Below, one piece after another: positions 1 through 12,505 of a stretch of DNA of 64,000 nt. This DNA comes from Taiwanofungus camphoratus. Lineage: Eukaryota; Basidiomycota; Agaricomycetes; Polyporales; Taiwanofungaceae. Each line of letters begins with the position of its first letter. The first letter of the stretch is position 1. The DNA lies in the NCBI GenBank assembly GCA_003999685.1, contig CP021229.1:992001-1056000 (forward strand), in the 5' to 3' direction. The notes under the pieces were generated by a model that searched no databases, was not told the origin of the DNA, and saw nothing but the letters and a program-made list of their open reading frames with translations. Both the position numbers and the translations under genes were made by a program.

Positions 1-225
1 ATTTGAAGCTGCCCGCACGTAGAAGCAGACATAGCCGCCGGGAAATGCAAGCGTAACACCGAAGGAAAGGTCGTACTCCCAAATGGTCTATTCATCTCGC
101 GTAGTATCCCTGGCATTACAATCCGCGACCGCCTCTACGAGTGGATTCACCGCAACGCGCCAGCAGCATCTGGCCTGCTCTACGGCATCAACGAACAAGC
201 CGGCGTCCAGACCTTCACGCTCAAC

Positions 226-3200
226 ATGGAAGGAAGAATCGAAGCCCTCGAAAGAGAGCTCCTACAGCTTCAAAAACGTAGGGAGGTCTTCGATGGCGTC
301 GAGATTTTACAGCGCAAGAAACCTACTACGACAGCGCCGCAGACCACAGAAGTTTCTGATATGACCCCCATCTCACGCAGTACCAACAATCCAGCGCCTG
401 ACACAGTCAAGTCAGCCGCTCCTACCGAAGTCCCAGTCCCAGCTACCCCAGCTAAACCTTCGACGAGTACCTCTGCACCTTCGACGATCCCCGCAGCTAT
501 AGTTCCCCCGCTGTCTGTACCCTTGACACAGCCCGCTACCGTATCTACTCCATCAGCGCCCCCAGTCCATCCCTTTGCAAATGCTCGAGACGCGACCTAC
601 GCTCTGCCGAACCTTCGAAACTTCGCTACGCCGCCTAAGCCTTCGAACAACAAGGGCAAGGACCCAGCTTACAAGACCATAGTTCCCATCCATCAGCCCA
701 AGCTAGCCGACGACATCTTTGCGCACTCAATGAGAGCTCCTCTCGTCACGCTGATGCCAGAAGAACTCCTTTCGATCTCGCCCGACGTACGCAATAGGTA
801 TCGAGAAGCAGTTACACCCAAGCGAGTATCAGCAGAACCCGTCAATGCGGCACACATCGTAGAGATTACCGACAAAGACGAAGCAAAAGAGGTACACCAG
901 CTATCCTGCTCTGGTGCAGCGCTACAGCCAGGAGCTACTATCGTTCCCGATCCCTACGAAACTTATCTCAAGCACGTCCCACATGGCGAACATCCCGCCG
1001 ATCTCACAGTTGCCCGTGACTCGAACGCTATCCGTTCGATCTACGCGCTCGTTGACAATAAAGAACAGATCGAATGCATCGTAGATCCAGGCTCACAAAT
1101 CGTAGCAATGTCGGAGGAAGTCTGTTTAGGCCTGAAGCTTCTCTTCGACCCTACGATACAGTTAAACATGCAGTCCGCCAATGGTGAAGTAGACCGATCT
1201 CTAGGGCTCGTACGCAACGTACCCTTCCAAATTGGTGAGGTAGTGTTATATCTTCAGGCTCACGTCATTCGAAACGCAGCATACGACATTCTTCTCGGAC
1301 GACCCTTCGACGTCCTTATGCAAAGCATCGTAAAGAACTTCGCGAACGAAGAACAAACCATCACAATAGTATGTCCCAACTCCGGTGAAACCCTCACAAT
1401 TCCTACGTATCCACGCGAAAAACCACGCTTTCGACCGCAACATCATAGAAGCTGTCCGCATGCGGGTTTTCACGCTTCAAGGATTTGATACCCCATCGTC
1501 AAGGAGAAGCAGCCCTAGTCATCGACTACGATGGGGCAAAGCCAAGTATTTCTTTCGTCACTCCGATAAATTCTTCGATCTCCGGCGCAGTCCAGTCTCT
1601 TTACCTCTCTGCTTGTTCTTCAGTCTCCTCACATTTGCAGTCTCTCTATACCGCAGACACAAAAGCATCCAGTTCGGCCACATCGAATGCTTCGACGTGG
1701 GCTTCGACACTTCTATTTTCAGCCCCTTTTGCTTCACTTCCTAATCCGTCCTTTTTGAACTCTTCGAATTGCGCTTCGACCTCTCAGCTTCTTAATTCCA
1801 TTCATCCGACATCTTCTACGTCGACTCACGAAACCTACGCAGCTACTAAGAAGAAGTACAAGCCAGTCGCACTCAAGACTCGTCCCGTTCTAGGAGCGGT
1901 CCCCAAGCAGTTTCGAATAATTCGAGATATCAAGGGCGACCCCCTATCCATTATGCCAGTACTCTCAGCTGACCCCCCACCCTTTGAACCTACTGGCCGT
2001 TATATGCGTGAACGCTTCGAAATTACGGAGAAGCTTCACGACGGCACCTTCCTGCTCCCCGACGAGCGTCGAGTTCTCCATCACTTCATGTGCTTGCACA
2101 ACGAAGCCTTCGCATGGACCAACGAAGAAAGGGGATGCTTCAAACCAGAGTACTTCCCTCCCGTAGATTTCCCCATCATACCACATACGCCCTGGGTGCA
2201 GAAGAATATCCCAATTTCACCTGGGATCTACAATCAAGTCTGCACAATAATCAAGTGAAAGATCGACGCAGGTGTCTACGAGCCTTCGAACTCATCGTAC
2301 TGATCGCGTTGGTTCTGCGTAGTAAAGAAGGATGGGAAATCTCTTCGACTCGTACACTCCCTCGAGCCCCTTAACGCAGTTACTATACAGCACTCCGGCG
2401 TACCACCAACGCCAGAATATCTCACAGAACAGTTTGGAGGAAGACCGTGCGGCGGCATGCTCGACCTCTACGTAGGCTACGACGAACGACTCATCGCGGA
2501 GTCTTCGAGAGACCTTACGACGTTCCAAACTCCCTACGGTGTCATGCGACTCGTCACCCTTCCAATGGGTTGGACGAACTCAGTCCCTATATTCCACGAT
2601 GACGTCACGCACATTCTACAACCCGAAATCCCGCATTCTACAGTCCTCTACATCGACGACGTTCCAGTCAAAGGCCCCGCATCTGACTACAACGATGAGT
2701 GGCTGCCTTCGAACCATGGGATTCGAAGATTCGTATAGGAACACTTCGAAAACTTGAATCAAATCGTTACTCGAATGCGCTACACAGGAGGAACCTTCTC
2801 CGGCGTAAAGAGCGTTCTAATCTCGCGCGAAATCATGGTCATAGGGCACCGGTGTACTCCTGAAGGACGGTTGCCCGACGACTCTCGAGTCTCAGCAATA
2901 CGCAACTGGGGCCCCTGCGCTACGCTCTCCGATGTCCGAGCGTTTCTAGGAACTATCGGAGTTGTTCGAATCTTCATACGCAACTTCGCCCATCGTGCCG
3001 AGGCCCTCGTACGCCTTATGAGGAAGGACGTAGAGTTCGAATTCGGTCTTGAGCAAATCGTAGCACAAGAAGACCTCAAGGACGCTCTACTCTCCTCCCC
3101 CGCACTACATCAACTACAATTCCCCGTCTCCCGTAATCCTCGCAGTCGACACTTCATTCATTGCAGTTGGGTACCACCTTTGTCAGTGCGACGAAGCCAA

Positions 3201-5096
3201 CACTCGAATCTGCTACTACAACCGCTTTGGCTCTATCACGCTGAATGATTGCGAGCGAAGGTTCTCTCAACCTAAACTCGAGATCTACGGTCTATTCCGC
3301 GCCCTTCGATCCCTTCGACTTTACCTTATCGGCGTTCGAAACCTCATTGTAGAAGTCGATGCTCGCTACATTAAAGGCATGCTCAAGAACCCAGATATCG
3401 CCCCCAGCGCAAGCATCAACCGCTGGATAGTAGCCATCCTCACATTCCACTTCACGATAGTACATGTTTCCGGTACAATGCATGGCCTCGATGGTCTCTC
3501 TCGACATACACCACAGCCAGACGACACTGTCGTAGAAGAAATCGATGAAGACTTCGACGACTGGATTGATCACATGCACTCCTTTGTACATCAGATACTA
3601 CCCCCCCCTCCTGCCCCTATGATGGCCGTTCTAACCAACGCAGAAGCCGAGGATGGCTCCAATGTCAAAAAGGAGGAAGATAGCTACGAAATCGTCCCGC
3701 GTTCAGAGCAAGCGCAGCTCGCAGATGCAAGACTCGATGAGGTCCTCGAGTTTCATCGAACACTTTCGAAGCCAGAAGGCATTTCGGACAGCGAATACGA
3801 AGGGTTTCTCAAGTACTGCGTGCTGTTCTTCTTGGATAATGACACTCTATGGCGAAAAGACAACCACGGCGCGCACAAGTTGGTCGTCAAGCCTGGCGAT
3901 CGCCTTCGAATCCTTCGAGAATGTCACAACCGCACCGCTCATCGGGGCATCTACGCAACAAAAGTCTTCATCAACGAACGATTTTGGTGGCCGTTCCACT
4001 ACGCAGATATAGCATGGTTCGTCCGAACGTGCCATCTATGCCAGTCTCGTCAAGTTCAGCAAATCCTTATTCCCCCTACCGTCGCAATGCCCGCCCCTAT
4101 CTTCGCAAAGATACATATTAATACGATGCATATGCCCGCATCAGGTGGATACAAATACCTCGTACAAGGAAGATGCTCTCTCATGACGTACCCGGAGTTT
4201 TGAATGCTTCGAAAAGAAACAGTGTCAGTGCTCGCTGACTGGATCTTCGAAGACATCCTCTGTCGATGGGGCGCACTCAGCAAGATCGTTACGGACAATG
4301 GTGCAGCGTTTATCAAAGCGGCAGACTATCTGTCAAAGAAATACCACATCAACCACATTCGAATCAGCGGCTACAACTCTAGAGCGAACGGACTCGTCGA
4401 ACGACCGCACTTCAGCATGAGACAAGCCTTGTTCAAAACCACCGACGGAGACGAGAAGAAGTGGTCTCGCGTGGCGTACTTCGTATTCTGGTCCGAACGC
4501 ATTACGACTCGACGACGCATGGGTTGCTCACCGTACTTTGTGGTAACGGGCACCCACCCCCTCATCCCTCTTGACATCGTAGAAGCCACGTACCTTCAGC
4601 CCCCTCCCACTTCAATTCTTTCTATGACAGATCTCATCACACGTAGAGCAATCGCGCTCCAGAAGCGCGTAGAGCAAGTAGCCGAACTCAGCTCGAAGGT
4701 CTACGAAGCCCGTCGAACAGCAGCACTTCGCTTCGAAAAGGAGCACAAGCACTCGATCAAGGACTTTAATTTCAAACAAGGAGACTTAGTGCTCGTACGA
4801 AACACGAAGATCAAGAAGTCCCTGAATAGCAAGATGTGCCCCCGCTACTTAGGCCCTCTCATCGTTGTCTCACGCAACAGGGGTGGCGCGTACATCATAT
4901 GCGAACTGGACGGCACAGTCCTCGATCGGCCCATCACAGCATTTCGAGTCATCCCCTACTTCGCTCGACAATCCATCCCTATCCCGGACAACCTAGAAGA
5001 CATCTCAACTGAGCGTCTTCGAGAACTTGAACGATCCAATTCGCTCAGCGACGACGATGATGACATCGTCGAAGACGTCGAAGAAAGCGAGCAGTA
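226..5096 (+). pseudogene. Gag-end and Pol remnants of Gypsy copy A
   Basis: This is the polyprotein region of copy A. The protease lies at about 1036-1310 and shows the D-P-G-S form of the retropepsin active site. The reverse transcriptase spans about 1960-2730, with a Y-I-D-D catalytic motif near 2650. RNase H follows at about 3110-3500. Integrase starts near 3720 with an H-H-C-C zinc region at about 3920-4050, a core domain to about 4560, and a C-terminal GPY/F-like segment near 4840-4960. Protease before RT and integrase after RNase H is the Ty3/Gypsy order. The region is broken in several places and is treated as a fossil. Confidence 0.9.
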
Positions 5097-5489
5097 GAAG
5101 CCCCTGTCTCTTTACTTATACTACTACGATGCGTACTTTCAACGGTCTCGTTTCTCTTACTATATGCTTGATTTCACCTCTCTTTCTATTTGATCTAGCG
5201 TCATTTTTACCTGTACCATACACGATTCAACTCGACTAAGTCGCGATATCGCTTCGACGTTCTACGAATGTTTCAATTTGAACGTTGCGCGGAGGCTCAC
5301 ATTCTACGAGTCCTCCTAGACAGTGATGACAAACTGAGCCTACCAACGCTACCATTTTTCTTACCAAGTCCTTCGATATGTTCTTCTTCTTTGAACACTT
5401 CTATTTCCTTCTAACACGCATTTCACAATTGGGACAAAGAATGTTTAAATTTTCTATAGTACAAAGACCACGACCCGCCACAAGACAAC

Positions 5490-6858
5490 GACTACTCCTC
5501 ATTGCCCGACTCAGCACCCACGTCGAAGCCGCCGCCCACAATCGCCTCCTGTTCCATGCGAATCAGCTCCAGGTTGAGGTCATGGAGCATGGCGCGGCGA
5601 AATGCAATGTTCGCGCGCTCCGCCTGAATCATGCGGATGGCGGTGCGTGACTGCTCATCGAGGTCGAGCGAGTCCAGATCATCCTGCTCGAGGCCCAGAC
5701 AACTACCGCCATCCAGGGGAACCTTGATAGCGGGGCGAGGCGGCTGGGCCACTCGACGGCGCTTCGATCCGCTGACCTCTCCCGTCGAAGGTCCAGGCAA
5801 AGGAGGGGGGGCTGCAGAGAAAGACAAGTCAGGGACAAACACAAGAAAGAAGAAGAAGACTCACCCTGCTTCTTCGCACCACCGCGAGTCTTCTTTGTAC
5901 GACCCAAGACCGAGACCCCACCGAAATAGCAGCCCTGCGCTGCCTGGATGCACCGCTCACACGCAGTGGCGCCCTCCGCCCAGACACACTCGACGGTCTG
6001 AATGCGGATTCGACATCGATCGCACTACGAAGAAGTATTAGCTCAGGAGAATAGCTGAAGAAACAAATCATATACCTTTTCCCCTGCCTGCTGCTTCATC
6101 CGCGCGACTCGTGCCCAGTTAGTCTCGGGCGCCGTCGAGCCGTCGCGGTCGCTCTTCGACGCCTTCTACAAGCCGGTCAGTAATCGAATAGGAGGGCAAG
6201 ACTCCGTAACGTACCGCCGCAGCGTCATCATCCCGAGCCCGTTTCTTTCCCTTCGAAGTGGCAGCGGCCCCTTCGACGTGCTCCCCAGTACCCTCCACCA
6301 TCCTAGACACGTCGGCATCGGCCAACTGCACGGCCTCCTCCGCCTCTCGTTGAAGGGCAGCCTCCTCCTCCTCACGCTCCCGAGCCACACACGCAGCTTC
6401 TTCTTGGCGGCGTTCTTCTTCGACACAACGAGCCTCGGCCGCAGCAGCACGGAGGCATGCCTCTTCTTCGCGACGCCTCTCCTCTTCAATGCGACGAGCA
6501 GTGACGGCGTCGATCACAGTGGCCAGGGCCGGTCATTCATCACGGACCCACACGGCCCACGACTCGGCGGCAATCTCGGCGAGCTCGCCAACCAGCGTCG
6601 ACACACGCTCATCCACCTCCACGTCCTCAACAGGCCCCCGCACCTTGCGATACGTACTCTACGACAGAGGTAGTTAGCAAATAGGAAAGGACGAGCTGAT
6701 AAGAGACGTACCAGCAAATCCGCAACGTCCTGCGCCCAAGCTTCGACCTCCTCGGGGACGGTGTCGGCACAGGGTGTATCGAGCACTGCGATCAGACGGT
6801 CCCGAGCACGCTGAACACGCGAAGTGACGACAGCGGGGGTAGCAGAACGAGAAGGCAT
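5490..6858 (-). pseudogene. Antisense coding region in the 3' part of Gypsy copy A
   Basis: Opposite to gag-pol, this stretch reads as protein in blocks separated by what look like short fungal introns, for example a GTACGT donor with a CTAAC branch-like motif near 6660-6711. The first block begins with Met at 6858. The middle is a Glu/Arg/Ala-rich coiled coil (about 6240-6500). Next, at about 5920-6030, comes a cysteine pattern C-x2-C-x8-C-x8-C-x2-C-x6-C, close to the fungal Zn2Cys6 binuclear cluster. The last block is an acidic and basic tail at 5492-5842. The same layout is in copy B at 16733-18089, so it belongs to the element. It is a fossil here; function unknown, DNA binding is a guess. 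Confidence 0.65.
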
Positions 6859-7084
6859 TGTAAGGAAGAGGAGGCCGATGTAGAAGAGGGGGAGCGTGTC
6901 GAATGTGGAACGATGAGCGAAGAAAAACAGCTAAGTCGCTCCGGCTTAAATCCTCCTCAACGGCACGTGATCGGCACGAGTCACGAGAAGGTCGGAACCG
7001 TGCAGGTCCCCATAAAAGCTTCGATCCAGTCACATCCACCAAGCTTCTAGGCGTCACGTGTGGACCGAGGACGGTCCAAATTCC

Positions 7085-7097
7085 AAAAAGGAGGAGA
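7085..7097 (+). other. Polypurine tract of copy A
   Basis: Thirteen purines (AAAAAGGAGGAGA) lie directly before the TGATAGG start of the LTR, the expected position of the plus-strand primer of an LTR element. Copy B has the same tract at 18328-18340. This fixes the LTR start. Confidence 0.88.
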
Positions 7098-8077
7098 TGA
7101 TAGGTGCCAGGCCCTTCTAGGCCCCGCGGAGCGCCCTCACTCGACCCTAGGACCTTAGTCATGGCTTCGATGCCACTCGACATGTCCGATACAGCCCGAA
7201 AAGCCACTGCGGGACTCTCCGATAGCTTCAAATCACGCCACCGCCACTCCGCCAGTTCCGGTCTGATGTTCCGGTGTACCGTTCCCTCTACGCACAATAC
7301 GCCACACGCAGTTGCCACTCAATGTCCTCGCACGTGACCGGTCTCGCCACTCCGATATCGCTCGATTTGCTACGATGCGCCACTCGATGTACTCGATAAC
7401 GCTACGGCCCCAGGTCTTGTCTTAGTATATTTCATGCCACTCCATAATTCGTAGTATGCAAGAAGTTAGGATGCCACTCGTACTATGCCACTCCCGATGC
7501 GCCTTACATTATAGTACAGTAGTATAAATGCGATGTATGGTGTCTCGGAACAACAGAGAAGTTTTCCCCTATCCTGCAGAGCTCAAGAAGAGCACCTTCG
7601 ATTTAGTCACCTACTGCGTTCTACTGCGTCCTTCCGTCTTCGATTACGTTCGAAGAGTTGCGTCTACTATCTGCCTTCTACAGTATCTTGAAGGCTTGCA
7701 TCTCGTCCGTCTTCGACATCAGTTGAAGAAGTTGCGTTCAGTCTTACGTCCGCCTTCGAGCCACATCGAAGGACTGCGCTAGCATCTCTCTCTAACCCAA
7801 GTCCGCCTTCTACAGAAATTCGAAGGGCTGTATATCAGCTAAGTTCTCACGTTTAAGCCTCTCCCTAGTATAGTACAGCATAGTAGCGTATCGAAGCTAC
7901 GTCGAGCAGTCGCGACACACATAGAGGGTCGTCGAAGACCTTCGTAGACGTCTCTCGACCCATTTGAGATCGGGAACCCTTTGCTGCTGACTCTCCCCTC
8001 CACACTAACTAGTTCTATAGCTTTCCAGCTTCTCTAGGTCGTACCCAGTTGGGGTTGGAGTGTTATAGTGCGCATCA
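7098..8077 (+). repeat. LTR 1, shared by Gypsy copies A and B
   Basis: The 980-bp LTR starts TGATAGGTGCC after the polypurine tract and ends ..GCGCATCA; the LTR at 20877-23581 ends ..GAGTATCA, so the ancestral ends were TGATA/TATCA inverted repeats. A TATA-like TATAAA lies at 7523. It is the 3' LTR of copy A and the 5' LTR of copy B, because gag of copy B starts right after it. No standard TGG primer-binding site was recognised after 8077. By eye the first 215 bases differ from LTR 2 at roughly one base in eleven, nearly all transitions. Confidence 0.88.
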
Positions 8078-9700
8078 CCGGTTCATCGCCTGAGCCAGAG
8101 GACCCAGTAGAATCAACATCGCATACCGCTATCCCCACTACTACGACTCTACCCTCGTCCCAGCAGACCGTTACTCCATACATTCTTACCAGTTCTTCGA
8201 ATCACCCCACACCAGCCACCGTCAATCCCTCTAAACCTACAATGAATCAGAACGCAGCACCTACGTCATTCATGCCCCCTTGAGGCCATTCGACAGCCCC
8301 CATCTTTGACTCGACAGAAGTCCGATCGCTTCGACGTTACTTTCAAGACATCGAAGTCTTATTCACTCAGTGCAGAATAGTCGATGACGCAGAAAAGAAG
8401 TCATGGGCCATTCGTTACCCCTCGATTGACGTTGCAGACCTATGGGAAACCCTCGAATCCTTTTCCGATCAGACCAAGACATACGCACAGTGGAAAGCCG
8501 ACGTCCTAGCACTCTACCCAGGTACCGATGACACCAGGAAATGGTCCCTTGCAGACATGGACCAGTTGATTGGGGAGCGCGCACGCATTGGAATCCACAA
8601 CGCCGCAGACCTCGAAAGCTACTACCGTGACTTTGTATCTATTACGAAGCACCTAATCACGCAACGACGACTCTCCGACATCGAACAGAGTCGAGCGTTC
8701 CTACGAGGCTTCCAGCCTTCTCTACTCGCGCGACTCGAGGCCCGACTTCACCTGAAACATCCTGACCACTATCCCGATGACCTCTATCCACTTTCCGATA
8801 TTCACGCAGCGGCCACGTTCCTTCTTCATGGTACTTCGAGTACGCTGACAGTCGCAGCACCGCAGACAACAGCTTCGACAACTACTCCGCCTGGCATGAT
8901 TAAGACCGAAGACATCTCGATGATCATTGAGAGCCTATCGAAGACCATCGCCACCCTTATTCAGCCCAGTAGTAACAAATCGAACGTAGCCGCTAGGCTT
9001 CCGTCAACCCAAGGTAGTACAGAACAAACCTGCCACTTTTGCGGCGACCAGAACCATAGTATTTGAAGCTGCCCGCACGTAGAAGCAGACATAGCCGCCG
9101 GGAAATGCAAGCGTAACACCGAAGGAAAGGTCGTACTCCCAAATGGTCTATTCATCTCGCGTAGTATCCCTGGCATTACAATCCGCGACCGCCTCTACGA
9201 GTGGATTCACCGCAACGCGCCAGCAGCATCTGGCCTGCTCTACGGCATCAACGAACAAGCCGGCGTCCAGACCTTCACGCTCAACATGGAAGGAAGAATC
9301 GAAGCCCTCGAAAGAGAGCTACTACAGCTGCGAAAATGTAGGGAGGTCTTCGACGGTGTCGAGATATTACAGTGCAAGAAACCTACTACGACAGCACCGC
9401 AGACCACAGAGGTTTCTGATACGACCCCTGTCTCACGCAGTACCAACAATCCAGCACCTGACACAGCCAAGTCAGCTGCTCCTACCACAGTCCCGGTCCC
9501 AGCAAGCCCAGCCAAACCCTCAACGAGTACCTCCGCACCTTCGATGATTCCTGCAGCTATAGTTCCCTCACCGTCCATACCTTCGACACAGCCTGCTACC
9601 ATATCTACTCCATCAGCACCCCCAGTCCCTTCGCAAATGCTCGAGATGCGACCTACGCTCCGCCGAACCTTCGAAACTTCGCTACGCTGCCAAAGCCTTT
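8078..9700 (+). pseudogene. Gag region of Gypsy copy B
   Basis: After the LTR comes a Pro/Thr/Ser-rich leader (about 8086-8280), then a helical capsid-like region (about 8290-8850) with Trp and acidic motifs typical of Gypsy retrotransposon Gag, then a C-x2-C-x4-H type nucleocapsid knuckle beginning near 9031. A low-complexity Pro/Thr/Ala linker follows (about 9400-9700). This is the only view of gag in the window because copy A starts downstream of it. Fossil. Confidence 0.8.
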
Positions 9701-10830
9701 GAACAACAAGGGCAAGGACCCAGCTTACAAGACCATAGTTCCCATCCATCAGCCCAAGATAGCCGACGACATCTTCGCATGCTCAATGAGGTCTCCTCTC
9801 GTCACGCTGACGCCAGAAGAACTCCTTTCGATCTCGCCCGACGTACGCAATAGGTATCGAGAAGCAGTTACACCCAAGCAAGTATCAGTGGAACCCATCA
9901 CTTCAGCACACATCGTAGAGATTACTGACGAAGACGAAGCAAAAGAGATACATCAACTATCTTGTTCAGGTGCAGCGCTACAGCCAGGAGCTACTATCGT
10001 CCCCAACCCCTACGAAACCTATCTCAAGCACGTCCTGCATGGCGAACATCCCGCCGATCTCACGATTGCCCACGACTTGAACGCTATCCGTCCGATCTAC
10101 GCACTCGTTGACAATAAAGAGCAGATCGAATGCATCGTAGATCCAGGTTCACAAATTGTAGCAATGTCGGAGGAAGTCTGTTTAGGCCTGAAGCTTCTCT
10201 TCAACCCTACGATACAGTTAAACATGCAGTCCGCCAACAGTGAAGTAGACCAATCTCTAGGGCTCGTACGCAATGTACTCTTCCAGATTGGTGAGGTAGT
10301 GTTATATCTTCAGGCTCATGTCATTCGAAACGCAGCATACGACATTCTTCTCGGATGACCCTTCGACGTCCTTATGCAAAGCATCGTAAAGAACTTCGCG
10401 AACGAAGAACAAACCATCACAATAGTATGTCCCAACTCCGGTGAAACCCTCACAATTCCTACGTATCCACGCGGAAAACCATGCTTTCGACCGCAACATC
10501 ATAGAAGCTGTCTGCATGTGGGTTTTCACACTTCGAGGATTTGATATCCCATCATCAAGGAGAAGCAGCCCTAGTCATCGACTACGATGGGGCAAAGCCA
10601 AGTATTTCTTTCGTCACTCCGATAAATTCTTCGATCTCCGGCACAGTCCAGTCTCTTTACCTCTCTGCTTGTTCTTCAGTCTCCTCACATTTACAGTCCC
10701 TCTATACCGCAGACACAAAAGCATCCAGTATGGCCACATCGAACGCTTCGACGTGGGCTTTGACACTTCTATTTTCAGCCCCCTTTGCTTCGCTTCCTAA
10801 TCCGTCCTCTTCGAACTCTTCGACTCACGC

Positions 10831-12505
10831 TGATATGACCTAGGGGACCCTGGCACCTAGGGAGTGCTCCGCAACGTGGCTGTGATAGGTAGTGTGGGAA
10901 CTGTGGGGATGTGAGGTAGGAGCTACAACCTGTATGATACCAGGAAACCTGTATGTCTTGTTTTTTATAAGTGGGGGAGTAAGGGGTCAAAGGTCCTGCA
11001 CAACAGGATCTTGTTCCTAAGTGCTATACGATCCCTAAGGCCTTGCGAGGCCCTCCAAAGTACGCGAAGTTCTTCAAGATTCTGTGAAGTCCTTCGAAGT
11101 TTTAGCTAAATCGCATGAGCTGACTTCGTAGGCTGTATGGAGTTAGGGAGCAATAAGCCAATGGACTATAGTTTCTACTAAGTGGCAGAGGGTACGAGAC
11201 TGCTGTGAAGTCCTTTTAGCTAGAGTTAGCTAAAGGGCGTAAGGCTTAGAGGTTTGTTAGAGCAAGGTGGGCGAGGTTTGGCTAGTGTAGGAGACCTGTA
11301 GGAGAGGTCAGAGAGTTCGAGGGCATAGGGAGATGTACTATAGCCTGAAATTAAGGCTATGGGAGAGTTGTAGGGCTATTTGTAGGACGTAGGGATGACG
11401 CAATGTGAGCCTTTGAATATAACTAAGGCAGAGGCCCACTGGATAGGTGCTATAGGAGGTGCTGAAGGGTGCAAAGTCACGGCAACTTCATGGATCGTAG
11501 TGCATAGTTCGGGAAGTGTAGACATGGTTCGTAGATATATCACGAGCGTAAACGTAGTTCAAAGGTACTGAAATGGAGCTGGGGTGGAGACTTAGGGGCC
11601 TTAGGACCGTTCCTAAGGTTGTACTCGTGGCACTTTCCTGAGATTGGAGCTACAGGGGAACTGGTATTCCAAAGGGAGAAGTGTGCACTGAGGGGTCTCT
11701 CTTGTACATAGTAAACTACCTCTGACTAAATAGGAGAGCATGAGGTAAACTATTCTCGTGTGAAGTGATCCTTACAAGTCCGAAATGTGTACTACAGCGC
11801 ATGGGCTCCGAAGTGAACACAAGGAGGATAGGAACTAAATAGGAACTGAAACAGGGGAACTACGTATGGTAGAAAGGTGACCAAGTTCATTCACGAGGGC
11901 GGGATGACTATCTGAGAGCAGCCATGTGCCGTGATCAACTATCTTAGTGGGCTAAGAGCGTACAAAGTTCTTAGCAGCGGGACTTGGCCTAATCGGGGTA
12001 GGAGGTGTCCTAAATGGGTGGAGGATCATATGGATGCACCCTAGGATGACCTTATGGCATAGGATCGAGACCCATGGGTGCGCAAGGCTTCCTAAGTCCA
12101 GCTTCCGGAACTTCAGACTGTTTTGGAGCCTATCGGAGGTAGCTGCAATCACAAGAGCTAGGAGAGACTTAGCTAAGACTTCTTAGCTAAGCCCAGGATG
12201 AGTGACGTAGTAGGTAGGACCTAGATCCAATGGAACAGTATGGGAGGGCCAGCAGTGTCTGATAGTGGACTTAGCAGGAGTTAGGGACTTTGTGGCTAGT
12301 GTTCAAAACCTCGTAACACCTCGTGTGACTTCACAGGACTTCGTAGGGTGTTAGAAGGGTTTAGGAAGGAAAGGAGGCATTAGGAATATTATAGGAACCT
12401 ATCCCACCTGTCGTAGGCTGTAGAAGAGCCTTAGAATGGTTGGTTGGGGGATTAGAAAGCTCCTAAAATCGCGATTCGGGGCCCAGGAGGCTACGGGACT
12501 CATCA
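10831..12505 (-). repeat. Repeat R copy 1, nested in Gypsy copy B (solo-LTR-like)
   Basis: This 1,675-bp insertion begins TGATATGACC and ends GGACTCATCA (orientation opposite to R2 and R3), so it has TG..CA ends. The flanks are ACGC on the left and GCGC on the right; the uninterrupted site in copy A reads GCGC, so a 4-bp target duplication with one later transition is likely. There is no coding region of note. TG..CA ends, short target duplication and this length suit a solo LTR of a retrotransposon whose internal part is absent from the window. Bases 11326-12428 are identical in inverted orientation to 20274-19172. Confidence 0.8.

Larger units (their letters stand above)
1..7097 (+). mobile_element. 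Ty3/Gypsy LTR retrotransposon copy A, internal region (5' part outside window)
   Basis: The region reads in Ty3/Gypsy order: the end of gag with a CCHC-type knuckle region, a Pro/Thr/Ser-rich linker, aspartic protease, reverse transcriptase, RNase H and integrase, then a 2-kb 3' segment with an antisense coding region, a polypurine tract and the LTR at 7098. The window opens inside gag, so the 5' LTR and most of gag are outside. The first base here matches 9061 in copy B. The element is broken, with a handful of interruptions in the pol region, and is a fossil. Most differences from copy B are C/T and G/A transitions, many at CpG. Family assignment is firm from domain order; lineage within Gypsy is not resolved. 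Confidence 0.93.

Noticed and set aside
6278-6673. Plus-strand frames opposite the antisense coiled coil
   Set aside because: They mirror the repetitive minus-strand codons and have no motif; the minus strand carries the cysteine motif and intron-like gaps.
11952-12152. An identical 66-codon frame here (minus) and at 19448-19648 (plus)
   Set aside because: It lies within the 1,103-bp identical inverted tract of repeat R, so identity reflects the repeat. Composition is not protein-like and R3 does not keep the frame.
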